Below, in pieces: positions 6,733-13,952 of a stretch of DNA of 25,404 nt. Each line of letters starts with the position of its first letter. Positions within the stretch are counted from its first letter, which is position 1. The notes beneath the pieces are model-generated. The model did not search any database, was not told the DNA's origin, and was given only the letters and a program-made list of their open reading frames with translations. Location of the stretch: the NCBI GenBank assembly GCA_004555535.1, contig SFHU01000033.1, positions 1 to 25,404 on the forward strand, read 5' to 3'. The position numbers and the translations under genes are program-made. The stretch comes from Clostridiales bacterium. GTDB lineage: Bacteria; Bacillota; Clostridia; Christensenellales; Aristaeellaceae.

Positions 6733-8343
6733 ATGAAACTGACGCGCAATGGAATCAAGGATACGGCGGCCTGGAAGGCTGCCGGCATCAGGCTGCCGGA
6801 ATACGACGTGGAGGCCGTCGCCGCAAGGACCCGCGAGAACCCCGTCTGGGTGCACTTTGGCGCGGGCAACATCTTCCGCATCTTCATCGGCGGCCTGGCG
6901 GACAAGCTCATCGCCAAGGGCGAGATGGACCGCGGCATCACCTGCGTGGAGACCTTTGACTTCGACGTCGTCGACAAGATCTACACGCCGTATGACAACC
7001 TCGTGCTGGCCGTCACGCTCAAGGCGGACGCCACGACGGAGAAGGAGGTCTACGGCTCGCTGACCGAGGCGATCAAGGCGCAGTCCTCCGTGCCGGAGTA
7101 TTGGAACCGACTCAAGGAAATCTTCGCGAATCCGGGTCTGCAGATGATCTCCTTCACGATCACCGAAAAGGGCTACGCGCTGCGCAACGCTGCGGGCGAC
7201 TTCTTCCCGTTCATCCAGGCGGATATCGACAACGGCCCGGACAAGGCAGGCAGCGCGATGGCCGTCGTCTGCGCGCTGCTCGCGCACCGCTTCGCGACCT
7301 GCAAGGCGCCGCTGGCCGTGGTCTCCATGGACAACTGCAGCCACAACGGCGAAAAGCTGCGCGGCTCCATCCTCACGATGGCGCAGGAGTGGGAGAAGAA
7401 GGGCTTTGTTTCCCCCGAGTTTGTCGCCTATGTCTCCGACGAGGCGAAGGTCTCCTTCCCCTGGAGCATGATCGACAAGATTACCCCGCGCCCGGCGGAT
7501 TCCGTCTGCGAGGAGCTCACCAAGGCGGGCGTCGAGGATATCGCCCCGGTCATCACCGGCAAGCGCACCTACATCGCGCCGTTCGTCAACGCCGAGGGCC
7601 CGCAGTATCTGGTCATCGAGGACCGCTTCCCGAACGGCCGCCCGCCGCTTGAGAAGGCCGGCGTCTATATGACCGACCGCGACACGGTCAACATGACCGA
7701 GCGCATGAAGGTCACGACGTGCCTCAACCCCTTGCACACCGCGATGTCCGTCAACGGCTGCCTGCTGGGATATACGCGCATCTGCGAGGAGATGAAGGAT
7801 GAGGATATCGTGAAGCTCATCCGCCGCCTGGGCTACGTCGAGGGCCTGCCGGTCGTCGTCGATCCGAAGATCATGAGCCCGAAGGCGTTCATCGACGAGG
7901 TTGTCGAGCAGCGCCTGCCCAATCCCTTCATGCCGGATGATCCGCGCCGCATCTGCACGGATACCTCCCAGAAGGTCGGCATCCGCTTCGGCGAGACGAT
8001 CAAGAGCTACATCGCCGAGGGCCGCGATCTGAACAGCCTCGTCGCGATTCCTCTGGCGATTGCGGGTTGGATGCGCTATCTGCTCGCCTTGGACGACAAT
8101 CTGGAGCCGATGGAGGTTTCCGCTGACCCGATGAAGGACGAGCTGCAGGCGCAGCTGGCCGGCATCGAGGCGGGCAAGCCGGAGACCTACAAGGGACAGC
8201 TTCGTCCGATTCTCGCCAACGCGAATATCTTCGGCAGCGACCTTTGCGCCATTGGCCTGGCGGACAAGATCGAGACGATCTTTGTCGAGGAGCTGGCCGG
8301 CAAGGGCGCCGTTCGCGCGACGCTCAAAAAGTATCTGGCGTAA
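6733..8343 (+). CDS. uxuB: D-fructuronate reductase / mannonate oxidoreductase
   Basis: This cytosolic NAD(P)H enzyme of the polyol-specific long-chain (mannitol) dehydrogenase family reduces D-fructuronate to D-mannonate, the substrate of UxuA. The 536-aa product is longer than the E. coli enzyme (about 490 aa). It has the nucleotide-binding segment V-H-F-G-A-G-N-I-F-R near residue 38, then S-M-D-N-C-S-H-N-G, E-D-R-F-P-N-G-R-P, and the active-site region with K326 followed by C-L-N-P-L-H. The C-terminal I-A-G-W-M-R-Y is also typical. An in-frame TTG lies at 6727, but GAAAGG at 6717-6722 is better spaced for the ATG at 6733. Confidence 0.93.
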   Translation: MKLTRNGIKDTAAWKAAGIRLPEYDVEAVAARTRENPVWVHFGAGNIFRIFIGGLADKLIAKGEMDRGITCVETFDFDVVDKIYTPYDNLVLAVTLKADATTEKEVYGSLTEAIKAQSSVPEYWNRLKEIFANPGLQMISFTITEKGYALRNAAGDFFPFIQADIDNGPDKAGSAMAVVCALLAHRFATCKAPLAVVSMDNCSHNGEKLRGSILTMAQEWEKKGFVSPEFVAYVSDEAKVSFPWSMIDKITPRPADSVCEELTKAGVEDIAPVITGKRTYIAPFVNAEGPQYLVIEDRFPNGRPPLEKAGVYMTDRDTVNMTERMKVTTCLNPLHTAMSVNGCLLGYTRICEEMKDEDIVKLIRRLGYVEGLPVVVDPKIMSPKAFIDEVVEQRLPNPFMPDDPRRICTDTSQKVGIRFGETIKSYIAEGRDLNSLVAIPLAIAGWMRYLLALDDNLEPMEVSADPMKDELQAQLAGIEAGKPETYKGQLRPILANANIFGSDLCAIGLADKIETIFVEELAGKGAVRATLKKYLA

Positions 8344-8350
8344 GCAACCG

Positions 8351-8383
8351 GGGCTGTCAGGCTTGAAACGGGCCTGACGGCCC
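8351..8383. repeat. Hairpin between uxuB and the GntR gene
   Basis: GGGCTGTCAGGC (8351-8362) pairs with GCCTGACGGCCC (8372-8383), 12 bp with one G-U pair, around a 9-nt loop. There is no T-tract, so it is more likely an mRNA-stabilising or processing hairpin, or an operator, than a full terminator. Confidence 0.6.
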
Positions 8384-8412
8384 TGATTTACAAAGGACGG
8401 GAGAGGATCAGC

Positions 8413-9096
8413 ATGCGCATCGAGGAGCGACAGTATGCCGAGACGGCGCGCGACTACGCGCTTCGGATACTCAAGGACAACATTGTGGCCATGGAGCTGG
8501 AGCCCGGCGCGATGGTCAGCGAGAACGAGCTGGCGGCGCAGATGGGGCTGAGCCGCACGCCTGTGCGCGAGGCCCTGATGGATCTGGCGAAATTCCACAT
8601 CGTCGAGGTGCTCCCGCAGCGGGGCAGCCGGATTGCGCTGATCGACTACGCGCTGGTTGAGGAGGCGCGCTTTGCCCGGCAGGTGCTGGAGGTGGCGATT
8701 CTCGAACAGGTCTGCGAGCAGGCGACAGCAGACGATCTCTCCCGCCTGCGCCGGAATGTGCGCTTTCAGGAGCTGACGCAGGAGCCGAATATGGCCGGAT
8801 CGCTGAGCCTCATGGAGCTGGACGACGACTTCCACAGAATGCTCTTCCACATCGCGCAGAAGGACAACATCTGCCAGATGCTCAGCGGCATGACGATCCA
8901 CTTTGACCGCGTGCGCACGCTGGCGCTCAATATCGTCCGCGATTCCAAGATTATCAGCGATCACAGGGAAATCTGCGATGCGATTGCGATGAAGGATGTG
9001 CAGCGGGCCCGGGATGTGATGCGCAAGCATCTGAGCCGCGTGAAGGTGGACGAGGAAGCCATCCGGAAGGCCTGCCCACAGTATATCCGGGACTGA
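8413..9096 (+). CDS. GntR-family transcriptional regulator with FCD domain (UxuR-like)
   Basis: The 227-aa protein has an N-terminal winged helix-turn-helix of the GntR class (M-V-S-E-N-E-L-A-A-Q-M-G-L-S-R-T-P-V-R-E-A-L, then a Q-R-G-S-R wing, about residues 10-77). A C-terminal all-helical FCD domain (about 83-218) follows, with D-D-D-F-H-R-M-L and S-D-H-R-E-I, which carry the acid and histidine residues usual for the effector/metal pocket. Members bind short palindromes and are released by sugar acids. Being last in the uronate block, it is the natural regulator of uxuA/uxuB and perhaps the TRAP genes. GGGAGAGG precedes the ATG. The name UxuR-like is inferred from context. Confidence 0.92.
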   Translation: MRIEERQYAETARDYALRILKDNIVAMELEPGAMVSENELAAQMGLSRTPVREALMDLAKFHIVEVLPQRGSRIALIDYALVEEARFARQVLEVAILEQVCEQATADDLSRLRRNVRFQELTQEPNMAGSLSLMELDDDFHRMLFHIAQKDNICQMLSGMTIHFDRVRTLALNIVRDSKIISDHREICDAIAMKDVQRARDVMRKHLSRVKVDEEAIRKACPQYIRD

Positions 9097-9122
9097 AACC
9101 GCCCGGACGGCCCTGCGCTGCC

Positions 9123-9134
9123 CAAAGCGCTTTG
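9123..9134. promoter_or_regulatory. Perfect 12-bp palindrome, operator candidate
   Basis: CAAAGCGCTTTG is a perfect palindrome 32 bp upstream of the -35 box of the next promoter. It matches the core, but not the flanks, of LacI/CcpA-type sites (A-x-C-G-x-T). The regulator is unknown. Confidence 0.35.
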
Positions 9135-9150
9135 CTCTTCCAATACGCTC

Positions 9151-9187
9151 ACCCGCGGAAAAGGACTTGAAAGCCGGTTCCGCGGGT
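9151..9187. repeat. Inverted repeat spanning the -35 region of the serine hydrolase promoter
   Basis: ACCCGCGGAA (9151-9160) and TTCCGCGGGT (9178-9187) are perfect 10-bp reverse complements with a 17-nt loop. The -35 box lies in the loop and the right arm fills the promoter spacer. It could terminate uxuR transcription weakly or act as an operator. Confidence 0.6.
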
Positions 9188-9195
9188 GTTATAGT
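9167..9195 (+). promoter_or_regulatory. Sigma-A-type promoter of the serine hydrolase gene
   Basis: TTGAAA (9167-9172), a 17-bp spacer and TATAGT (9190-9195) lie about 40 bp before the start at 9237, which has GGAGG upstream. Confidence 0.75.
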
Positions 9196-9236
9196 ATCGG
9201 GAGAGAATCAAGTAACAAAAGCTGGAGGTTTCCGCG

Positions 9237-10403
9237 ATGAGAAGAGGAATGCTGCCCGTGCTGGCGCTTTGCCTGCTGCTGGCGGCGGCGCTGCCGCTGA
9301 CGGCCGCCGCAGAGGACATGACGATGGACGAGCAGGTGGACAAGGTCTTCAGGGATACGCGCGCGGTCGGCGGGGCGTTTGTCGTCGCGCAGCACGGCGA
9401 GATCGTCTATGAGCGCTACTATGGAATTCAGCAGAAGACGACGGGCGTGCCGGTCGACGAGAATTCGTTTTTCCGCTGCGCGTCGGTCACGAAGTTCGTG
9501 ACGGGCATCGGCCTGATGAAGATGATGGACGACGGGCTGCTCGCGCCCGATGAGGATATCAGCACCTATCTGGGCTACACGGTCCGAAACCCCTATTACA
9601 TGGACACGCCGGTCACGCTGCGGATGCTCATGTCGCACACGGCGGCGCTCAAGGAGACAGGCTCCTACAGCAGCAAGTCAAGCCTGCTGCAGGATATGAT
9701 CGACGTTGAGCGCAAGGCCAAGTCGAATTTCAAATCCGACGTCCGGCCGGGCACGCAGTACGCCTATTCGAACTTTGGCGCGGGCATCACCGGCGCGATT
9801 GTCGAATCCGTGACGGGGCAGGACGTCTCCTCCTTCATGCGCGGCTACCTCTTTGAGCCGCTGGGCATCGAGGCGGCCTATTCCGCGACGCAGATCTCGA
9901 CGCCGGAAAACCTGACGGCGACCTATCACAAGGACGGCTCGCTCTACGCTGCGCCCTCCTACATGCTGCGCCAGGAGTACCTGGCCGAGGCCAGCCCCGA
10001 CACGCATTACCGCACCACCGTGGGCAGCCTGCTCATCCGCCCGCGCGATTTGGCGAGGTTGGGCATGATCCTCGCCGGGGACGGCACGCTGGACGGACAG
10101 CGCGTGCTCAGCGAGGAGGCCGTTGAGGCGATGAAGACGCCGCAGAGCCCGGAGACGACCGGCATCACGTCGGACTCGCCCTATGCCTTCTTCACCATCC
10201 GGCAGGACACGCTTCTCGAGGGGCGGACGGTCTACGGGCATCAGGGCACGGACGAGGGCATCGTCTGCAATGTCTACGCGGAGCCGGAGAGCGAGCTGGT
10301 GATCGTCGTGATGACCAACGGCTGCAAGACGACGCGCGAGGACGGCATCATGCGCATCACGCGCCGTCTGGCGGCGATTGCCGAAGCGGAGTATCTGCAG
10401 TGA
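9237..10403 (+). CDS. Exported serine hydrolase of the class C beta-lactamase / DD-peptidase family
   Basis: The 388-aa product has a signal peptide (MRRGMLPVLALCLLLAAAL, cleavage likely after T-A-A-A) and a beta-lactamase (PF00144) fold. The catalytic S83-V-T-K86 sits in an R-C-A-S-V-T-K context. The second motif is Y177-S-N179, and H335-Q-G takes the place of the K-T-G triad. This arrangement is seen in penicillin-binding-protein-like peptidases and esterases such as EstB, so real beta-lactamase activity is not implied. It acts outside the cytoplasmic membrane, with cell-wall peptides or small esters as possible substrates. A good promoter lies at 9167-9195. A small gene follows 15 nt after the stop. 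Confidence 0.88.
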   Translation: MRRGMLPVLALCLLLAAALPLTAAAEDMTMDEQVDKVFRDTRAVGGAFVVAQHGEIVYERYYGIQQKTTGVPVDENSFFRCASVTKFVTGIGLMKMMDDGLLAPDEDISTYLGYTVRNPYYMDTPVTLRMLMSHTAALKETGSYSSKSSLLQDMIDVERKAKSNFKSDVRPGTQYAYSNFGAGITGAIVESVTGQDVSSFMRGYLFEPLGIEAAYSATQISTPENLTATYHKDGSLYAAPSYMLRQEYLAEASPDTHYRTTVGSLLIRPRDLARLGMILAGDGTLDGQRVLSEEAVEAMKTPQSPETTGITSDSPYAFFTIRQDTLLEGRTVYGHQGTDEGIVCNVYAEPESELVIVVMTNGCKTTREDGIMRITRRLAAIAEAEYLQ

Positions 10404-10418
10404 CAGGAGGAAGAGGAC

Positions 10419-10661
10419 ATGCTTGAATCCCTTTTGGTGGCGAATACGACCCGCGAGGAGCGCGAGCGCATCGTCGTGCAGGCGCTTTCCGGCGGCGAGG
10501 TCGGCTGCGAGGACTGCGTCAGTGAGCAGGATTTCGCGCTGTATCAGCCGTACATCGACGGCGAGATGGAGCTCGACGAGGCGACGCGCCGCTTCCGCGC
10601 CTCCTTCATCCGGGAGGACATGGACAGACCGCCGCGTGGAGTTTGCGGGTTTGTAAAATAA
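10419..10661 (+). CDS. Small acidic protein of unknown function
   Basis: This 80-aa ORF is preceded by AGGAGGAAGAGG and begins 15 nt after the serine hydrolase gene, so it is probably co-transcribed. The protein is acidic and helical, with no signal peptide or membrane segment. Its second half, Y-Q-P-Y-I-D-G-E-M-E-L-D-E-A-T-R-R-F, follows a Y-x-x-G-E-x-x-x-D-E-A pattern that recalls the C-terminal part of VbhA-like Fic antitoxins. The inhibitory S/T-x-x-x-E-G/N motif is not clearly present and no Fic gene is nearby. It has two cysteines close together (G-C-E-D-C). Function unknown. Confidence 0.7.
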   Translation: MLESLLVANTTREERERIVVQALSGGEVGCEDCVSEQDFALYQPYIDGEMELDEATRRFRASFIREDMDRPPRGVCGFVK

Positions 10662-10673
10662 GAAAAAATAAAA

Positions 10674-10741
10674 GAAAGTGGAGCGTTTTCGCCGACTTCA
10701 TACGCCAAATGGGGATGAAGTGGTGAAGACGCTCCACTTTT
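10674..10741. terminator. Long bidirectional terminator between convergent genes
   Basis: AAAGTGGAGCGT (10675-10686) pairs with ACGCTCCACTTT (10729-10740). An inner ACTTCAT/ATGAAGT pair extends the stem. A-rich and T-rich flanks make it work in both directions, matching the convergent genes ending at 10661 (+) and 10757 (-). Confidence 0.85.
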
Positions 10742-10756
10742 GCGTGCGAAGTGGGT

Positions 10757-11386
10757 TTATGCGCGGCGCTTGGCGCGCGAGGGGATGCCGGCGCGCTGCA
10801 CGAGGCCGATCAGCCGCCCGGAGAACAGCACGGTCAGCAGCGAGCAGGCGAGGTTCGCCAGCGGCAGATAGGAGGCGGAGAGCAGCAGGACGATCAGGTC
10901 GCTGGCCAGATAGATGCGCTCAATCGGCTGGCGCAGCACCTGGGAGAGCGCCATTGCGAGCGCGTCGTCCCCGCCCGGGGCGCCGCCCGCGCGCACGCTG
11001 AGCCCGACGCCGATGCCGACAAAGAGCGCGCCGACGATCGCGGCGGCCAGGGGAGCGCCGGCAAGCATCGGAAAGACAGGCGGAAGCAGCTCAAAGAGCG
11101 CATAGAACAGGGAAAAGCCGCCGCCGGCGATCACAGAATAGAAGACAAAGGATCGTCCGAGCGTCTTATAGCCGAAGAGATAGCAGGCCGCGTTCAGGAT
11201 GAGTCCCGAAACAGAGGGGGAGACGCCGAGCCAGTGGTGCAGGAGCAGCGTAAGGCCGAGCACGCCGCCCTCTGTGACGCCGGAATATGCGTGAACATGG
11301 CAAAGGCCGAAGGCCAGAATGGCGCTGCCCAGCAGCGCGAGCAGGAGCCGGCGAGGGGAGACAAAACGGGGAACAGAGAGATGCAA
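10757..11386 (-). CDS. YitT-family integral membrane protein
   Basis: The 209-aa protein has five to six hydrophobic helices and matches the YitT/YczE (DUF161-like) membrane family. It shows S-G-V-T-E-G-G-V-L-G-L-T-L-L in the first half, G-L-I-L-N-A-A-C-Y-L-F-G-Y, and G-G-A-P-G-G-D-D-A-L-A-M in the second half, two related glycine-rich repeats. Function of the family is not settled; a transporter role is often assumed. It lacks the extra C-terminal DUF2179 domain of longer members. The start is a TTG at 11386, chosen because AAAGGA lies 9 nt upstream and no ATG is better placed. A strong promoter lies at 11419-11447. Confidence 0.85.
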   Translation of the reverse strand: MHLSVPRFVSPRRLLLALLGSAILAFGLCHVHAYSGVTEGGVLGLTLLLHHWLGVSPSVSGLILNAACYLFGYKTLGRSFVFYSVIAGGGFSLFYALFELLPPVFPMLAGAPLAAAIVGALFVGIGVGLSVRAGGAPGGDDALAMALSQVLRQPIERIYLASDLIVLLLSASYLPLANLACSLLTVLFSGRLIGLVQRAGIPSRAKRRA

Positions 11387-11418
11387 AATAACAAATCCTT
11401 TCTTATGTTTTCATGTAT

Positions 11419-11447
11419 ACTATAGCATGCGCCGGAAAACCTGTCAA
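11419..11447 (-). promoter_or_regulatory. Strong sigma-A promoter of the YitT-family gene
   Basis: On the minus strand a perfect TTGACA (11447-11442) and TATAGT (11424-11419) are separated by 17 bp, 33 nt from the TTG start. Confidence 0.85.
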
Positions 11448-11456
11448 ATGGGCGGA

Positions 11457-11483
11457 AGAGGAAAAAGAGGAGAAAGAGGAGAA
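11457..11483. repeat. Three tandem 9-bp purine repeats
   Basis: AGAGGAAAA, AGAGGAGAA and AGAGGAGAA follow each other directly, and an imperfect fourth copy (AGGTGGAGAA) follows. They are next to the YitT promoter, on the far side from the gene. Confidence 0.7.
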
Positions 11484-11515
11484 AGGTGGAGAATGAACTG
11501 ATTGAAAAGGGAAAA

Positions 11516-11545
11516 TAGTGGTAAAAAGTGGTTGAAAATGGAAGA
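11516..11545 (+). promoter_or_regulatory. Three decameric repeats resembling MraZ boxes
   Basis: GTGG, GTGG and ATGG cores begin at 11518, 11528 and 11538, exactly 10 bp apart, each preceded by A-rich bases (AAGTGGTTGA). MraZ, the regulator of division/wall clusters, binds closely spaced direct repeats of this general form. No mraZ or rsmH gene follows. The match is by eye only. Confidence 0.35.
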
Positions 11546-11618
11546 AAACAATTGATAATAACGAATGATGTGGTTGATAAATTGCATGAAAGCGGGAGGG
11601 AAGCGCGACAATGGCGCG

Positions 11619-11647
11619 TTGAGATTTTGCGCGCTTTGTGGTACAAT
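11619..11647 (+). promoter_or_regulatory. Sigma-A-type promoter of the aminopeptidase/ispE genes
   Basis: TTGAGA (11619-11624), a 17-bp spacer and TACAAT (11642-11647) lie about 70 nt before the ATG at 11717. The in-frame upstream extension of the reading frame therefore lies in the promoter and is not coding. Confidence 0.7.
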
Positions 11648-11716
11648 CGGCAGGAAGATGCCGGTCTTTGCGCGCCCGGGCGGCAAAGAGGCGGCAGGAA
11701 AGCGGAGGAAAACCAC

Positions 11717-12955
11717 ATGGAGCAGTATGGCATTCGCCGCGGGGCGGTGCTGCGCGCAATGGCGCCGGACAGCATGCTGGTGCTGTATGCGGGGGAGGGC
11801 GTGCCCGCGAGCATGGACGAGACCTATCCCTTTGAGGCCAATCGGCACTTTTTCTATCTGACCGGCATCCGCCGGGAGAATATGGCGCTCGTGCTCAGCC
11901 GGACGGTCGAGGGGGAGAAGGCCGTGCTCTTTATCGAGGAGCCGGTTCCCGCGATGGAGCGCTGGACGGGCCGCCGGATGACGCGCGGGGAGGCGCAGCA
12001 GGTCAGCGGCATCGAGGATGTGCGCTACATCGACGGCCTTCAGGGCTATCTGAGCCGGCTGCTGACGCGCGAGGCGGTCTCCACGGCGTATTTTGACTGC
12101 TACCGCAACGCGCTGGGCGATGCGGACAGCTACAACATGGCCCGGGCGAAGGCGTTTGCTGCCGAGTGCCCCGCTGTGGCCATCCGGGACGCGCATCCGC
12201 TGGTTTCCGCGCTGCGCATGTGCAAGGACGAGCAGGAAATCGGCCTGATGCGCAAGGCCGTCGAGTTGACGGACAAGGGCCTGCGCCGCGTGCTCTCGCG
12301 CCTTGCGCCCGGACAGATGGAATACCAGATGCAGGCGGAATTCGAATACGAAATCCGCAGAAACGGCGCGGAGGGTACGGCCTTTGCGACGATCGCGGGC
12401 AGCGGGATCAACGGCTGCATGCTGCACTATGGAACGAACCATTGCGAGATGAAGCCGGACACGCTGCTGCTGATGGATCTGGGCGCGAAATACGAGGGAT
12501 ACTGCGCCGATATCACGCGCACCTATCCGGTCAGCGGCCGCTACACGCCGCGGCAGAAGGAGATTTACGACATCGTGCTCGCCGCCAATCGCGCCGTCGC
12601 GAGGGCGGCCAGGCCGGGCGTGACGCTTGCACAGCTCAACGACCTGTGCAAGCAGGTGCTCGCGGACGGGCTGATCGCGCTGGGCAAGATTAAGGATGCC
12701 TCCGAGATTGGCACCTACTACATGCACGGCGTCTCCCACCATCTGGGCATCGACACGCACGACGTTGCTGTGGCGTCGCGGGCGGCTCTCGTGCCCGGCA
12801 TGGTCATCACGGATGAGCCCGGACTGTACATCGACGACGAGGCCATCGGCATCCGCATCGAGGACGACCTGCTCATCACGCAGGACGGCTGCGAGGTGCT
12901 CTCCGAGGCCATTCCCAGAACCACAGATGAGATCGAAGCGATCATGAAGGGGTGA
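11717..12955 (+). CDS. pepP: M24-family Xaa-Pro aminopeptidase (aminopeptidase P)
   Basis: The family releases N-terminal residues preceding proline using two metal ions (usually manganese) in the cytosol. The 412-aa protein has an AMP_N-type N-terminal domain (F-E-A-N-R-H-F-F-Y-L-T-G, about residues 5-130) and a pita-bread catalytic domain. All five metal ligands are visible: D254, D265, H341, E367 and E382, in M-D-L-G-A, C-A-D-I-T-R, G-V-S-H-H-L-G, T-D-E-P-G and R-I-E-D-D. D254 and D265 are 11 residues apart, as in E. coli PepP. The start is set by GGAGG at 11704-11708, 8 nt from the ATG. The next gene follows after 6 nt. Confidence 0.93.
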   Translation: MEQYGIRRGAVLRAMAPDSMLVLYAGEGVPASMDETYPFEANRHFFYLTGIRRENMALVLSRTVEGEKAVLFIEEPVPAMERWTGRRMTRGEAQQVSGIEDVRYIDGLQGYLSRLLTREAVSTAYFDCYRNALGDADSYNMARAKAFAAECPAVAIRDAHPLVSALRMCKDEQEIGLMRKAVELTDKGLRRVLSRLAPGQMEYQMQAEFEYEIRRNGAEGTAFATIAGSGINGCMLHYGTNHCEMKPDTLLLMDLGAKYEGYCADITRTYPVSGRYTPRQKEIYDIVLAANRAVARAARPGVTLAQLNDLCKQVLADGLIALGKIKDASEIGTYYMHGVSHHLGIDTHDVAVASRAALVPGMVITDEPGLYIDDEAIGIRIEDDLLITQDGCEVLSEAIPRTTDEIEAIMKG

Positions 12956-12961
12956 GCCTGC

Positions 12962-13855
12962 GTGCTGTTGAAGATTCAGGCGCGCGCGAAGATCAACTGG
13001 ACGCTTGACGTCGTGGGCATGCTGCCTAACGGCTATCATGACCTCGACATGCTGATGCAGTCGGTGACGCTCTGCGATCAGATGACGATCCGGGATGCGG
13101 ACGCGCTGACGCTCTCCGTGCGCACGGCGGGCGGCGCCTTTGTGCCGGCGGACGAAAACAACCTCGTGCTGCGCGCGGCAAACGTGCTGCGGCGCGAGAC
13201 CGGCGTGCAGGCCGGCGCGGCCATCACGCTGCGCAAGTACATCCCCGTCGCGGCAGGCATGGGCGGCGGCAGCAGCGACGCGGCGGCGGCGCTCGTCGGG
13301 CTGAACCGGCTGTGGAAGCTCGGCCTCTCCGAGGACGCGCTGGAGGCCATCGGTCTGACGATCGGCGCGGACGTGCCCTTCTGCATCCGCGGCGGCCTGC
13401 AGCGCGCGCAGGGCGTGGGCGAGCGGCTCACGCCTGTGCCCCTTGCCCGGCCGCTGTATCTGGTCGCCTTCCAGCCCTGCCGGGGGCTTTCGACCAAGGA
13501 GGTTTTCACCAGCCTGCACGAGGAGGGGATCCGCCCGGAGGACAGACCGGACAACGAGGCCGCGCAGCGCGCGCTGGCGCGGGGCGACGTCGTGGCGCTG
13601 GGCAGGAGCCTGGGCAACGTGCTGGAGCCCGTCTCCCGGAGGCTGCGGCCGGAGATCGACCGGGCCATCCTGGCCATTGAGGAGGCCGGCGCCGTGGGCG
13701 CGCGCATGACGGGCAGCGGCTCCGCGGTCTTCGGCGTATTCCGCCATGCCGGCGCCTGCCGCAAGGCGCAGCATCTGCTTGCCCAGACCTATCCGACCTG
13801 CCGGATGATGCGCACGGCCGAGAGCGGCATCGTGGTCGAGGAGGCCGAACAATAA
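12962..13855 (+). CDS. ispE: 4-diphosphocytidyl-2-C-methyl-D-erythritol kinase
   Basis: This GHMP-family kinase phosphorylates CDP-methylerythritol in the MEP route to isoprenoids (for example undecaprenyl and quinone side chains). The 297-aa product is of normal length. It begins with A-R-A-K-I-N-W-T-L-D (K10) and has G-Y-H-D-L-D-M-L-M-Q-S-V. The phosphate-binding loop P-V-A-A-G-M-G-G-G-S-S-D-A-A spans residues 95-108, D137 sits in G-A-D-V-P-F-C, and M-T-G-S-G-S-A-V-F lies near the end. The start is a GTG 6 nt after the pepP stop, with AAGGGG overlapping that stop, so translation is probably coupled. Confidence 0.96.
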   Translation: MLLKIQARAKINWTLDVVGMLPNGYHDLDMLMQSVTLCDQMTIRDADALTLSVRTAGGAFVPADENNLVLRAANVLRRETGVQAGAAITLRKYIPVAAGMGGGSSDAAAALVGLNRLWKLGLSEDALEAIGLTIGADVPFCIRGGLQRAQGVGERLTPVPLARPLYLVAFQPCRGLSTKEVFTSLHEEGIRPEDRPDNEAAQRALARGDVVALGRSLGNVLEPVSRRLRPEIDRAILAIEEAGAVGARMTGSGSAVFGVFRHAGACRKAQHLLAQTYPTCRMMRTAESGIVVEEAEQ

Positions 13856-13891
13856 AAACAGCGCGGCACAGCGGTTGACGCGTGCGGCCAT

Positions 13892-13920
13892 GCATAATCG
13901 CAGCCCGATCGGGCGACCCT
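13892..13920 (+). promoter_or_regulatory. Possible forespore (sigma-F/G-like) promoter with a 12-bp palindrome
   Basis: GCATA (13892-13896) and GGCGACCCT (13912-13920) resemble the -35 and -10 elements used by forespore sigma factors, 15 bp apart. A perfect palindrome, GCCCGATCGGGC (13903-13914), lies between and over them. It precedes the 75-aa gene and sleB, which is forespore-expressed in Bacillus. The match is weak. Confidence 0.25.
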
Positions 13921-13952
13921 GTCTCCAAGAACCTGTAAACGGAGGGTGGAGC

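Noticed and set aside
5548..9030. 1160-codon open frame on the minus strand
   Set aside because: It lies antisense to uxuA, uxuB and the GntR gene, which are clearly real. Its histidine/arginine/aspartate-rich translation shows no domains and is typical of antisense frames in GC-rich coding DNA.
11457..11545. Possible CRISPR-like array of short repeats
   Set aside because: The units are only 9-10 bp, directly adjacent, and have no unique spacers or cas genes nearby.
11528..11716. N-terminal extension of the aminopeptidase frame
   Set aside because: This segment contains the promoter at 11619-11647, and the enzyme's N-terminal domain begins normally at 11717.
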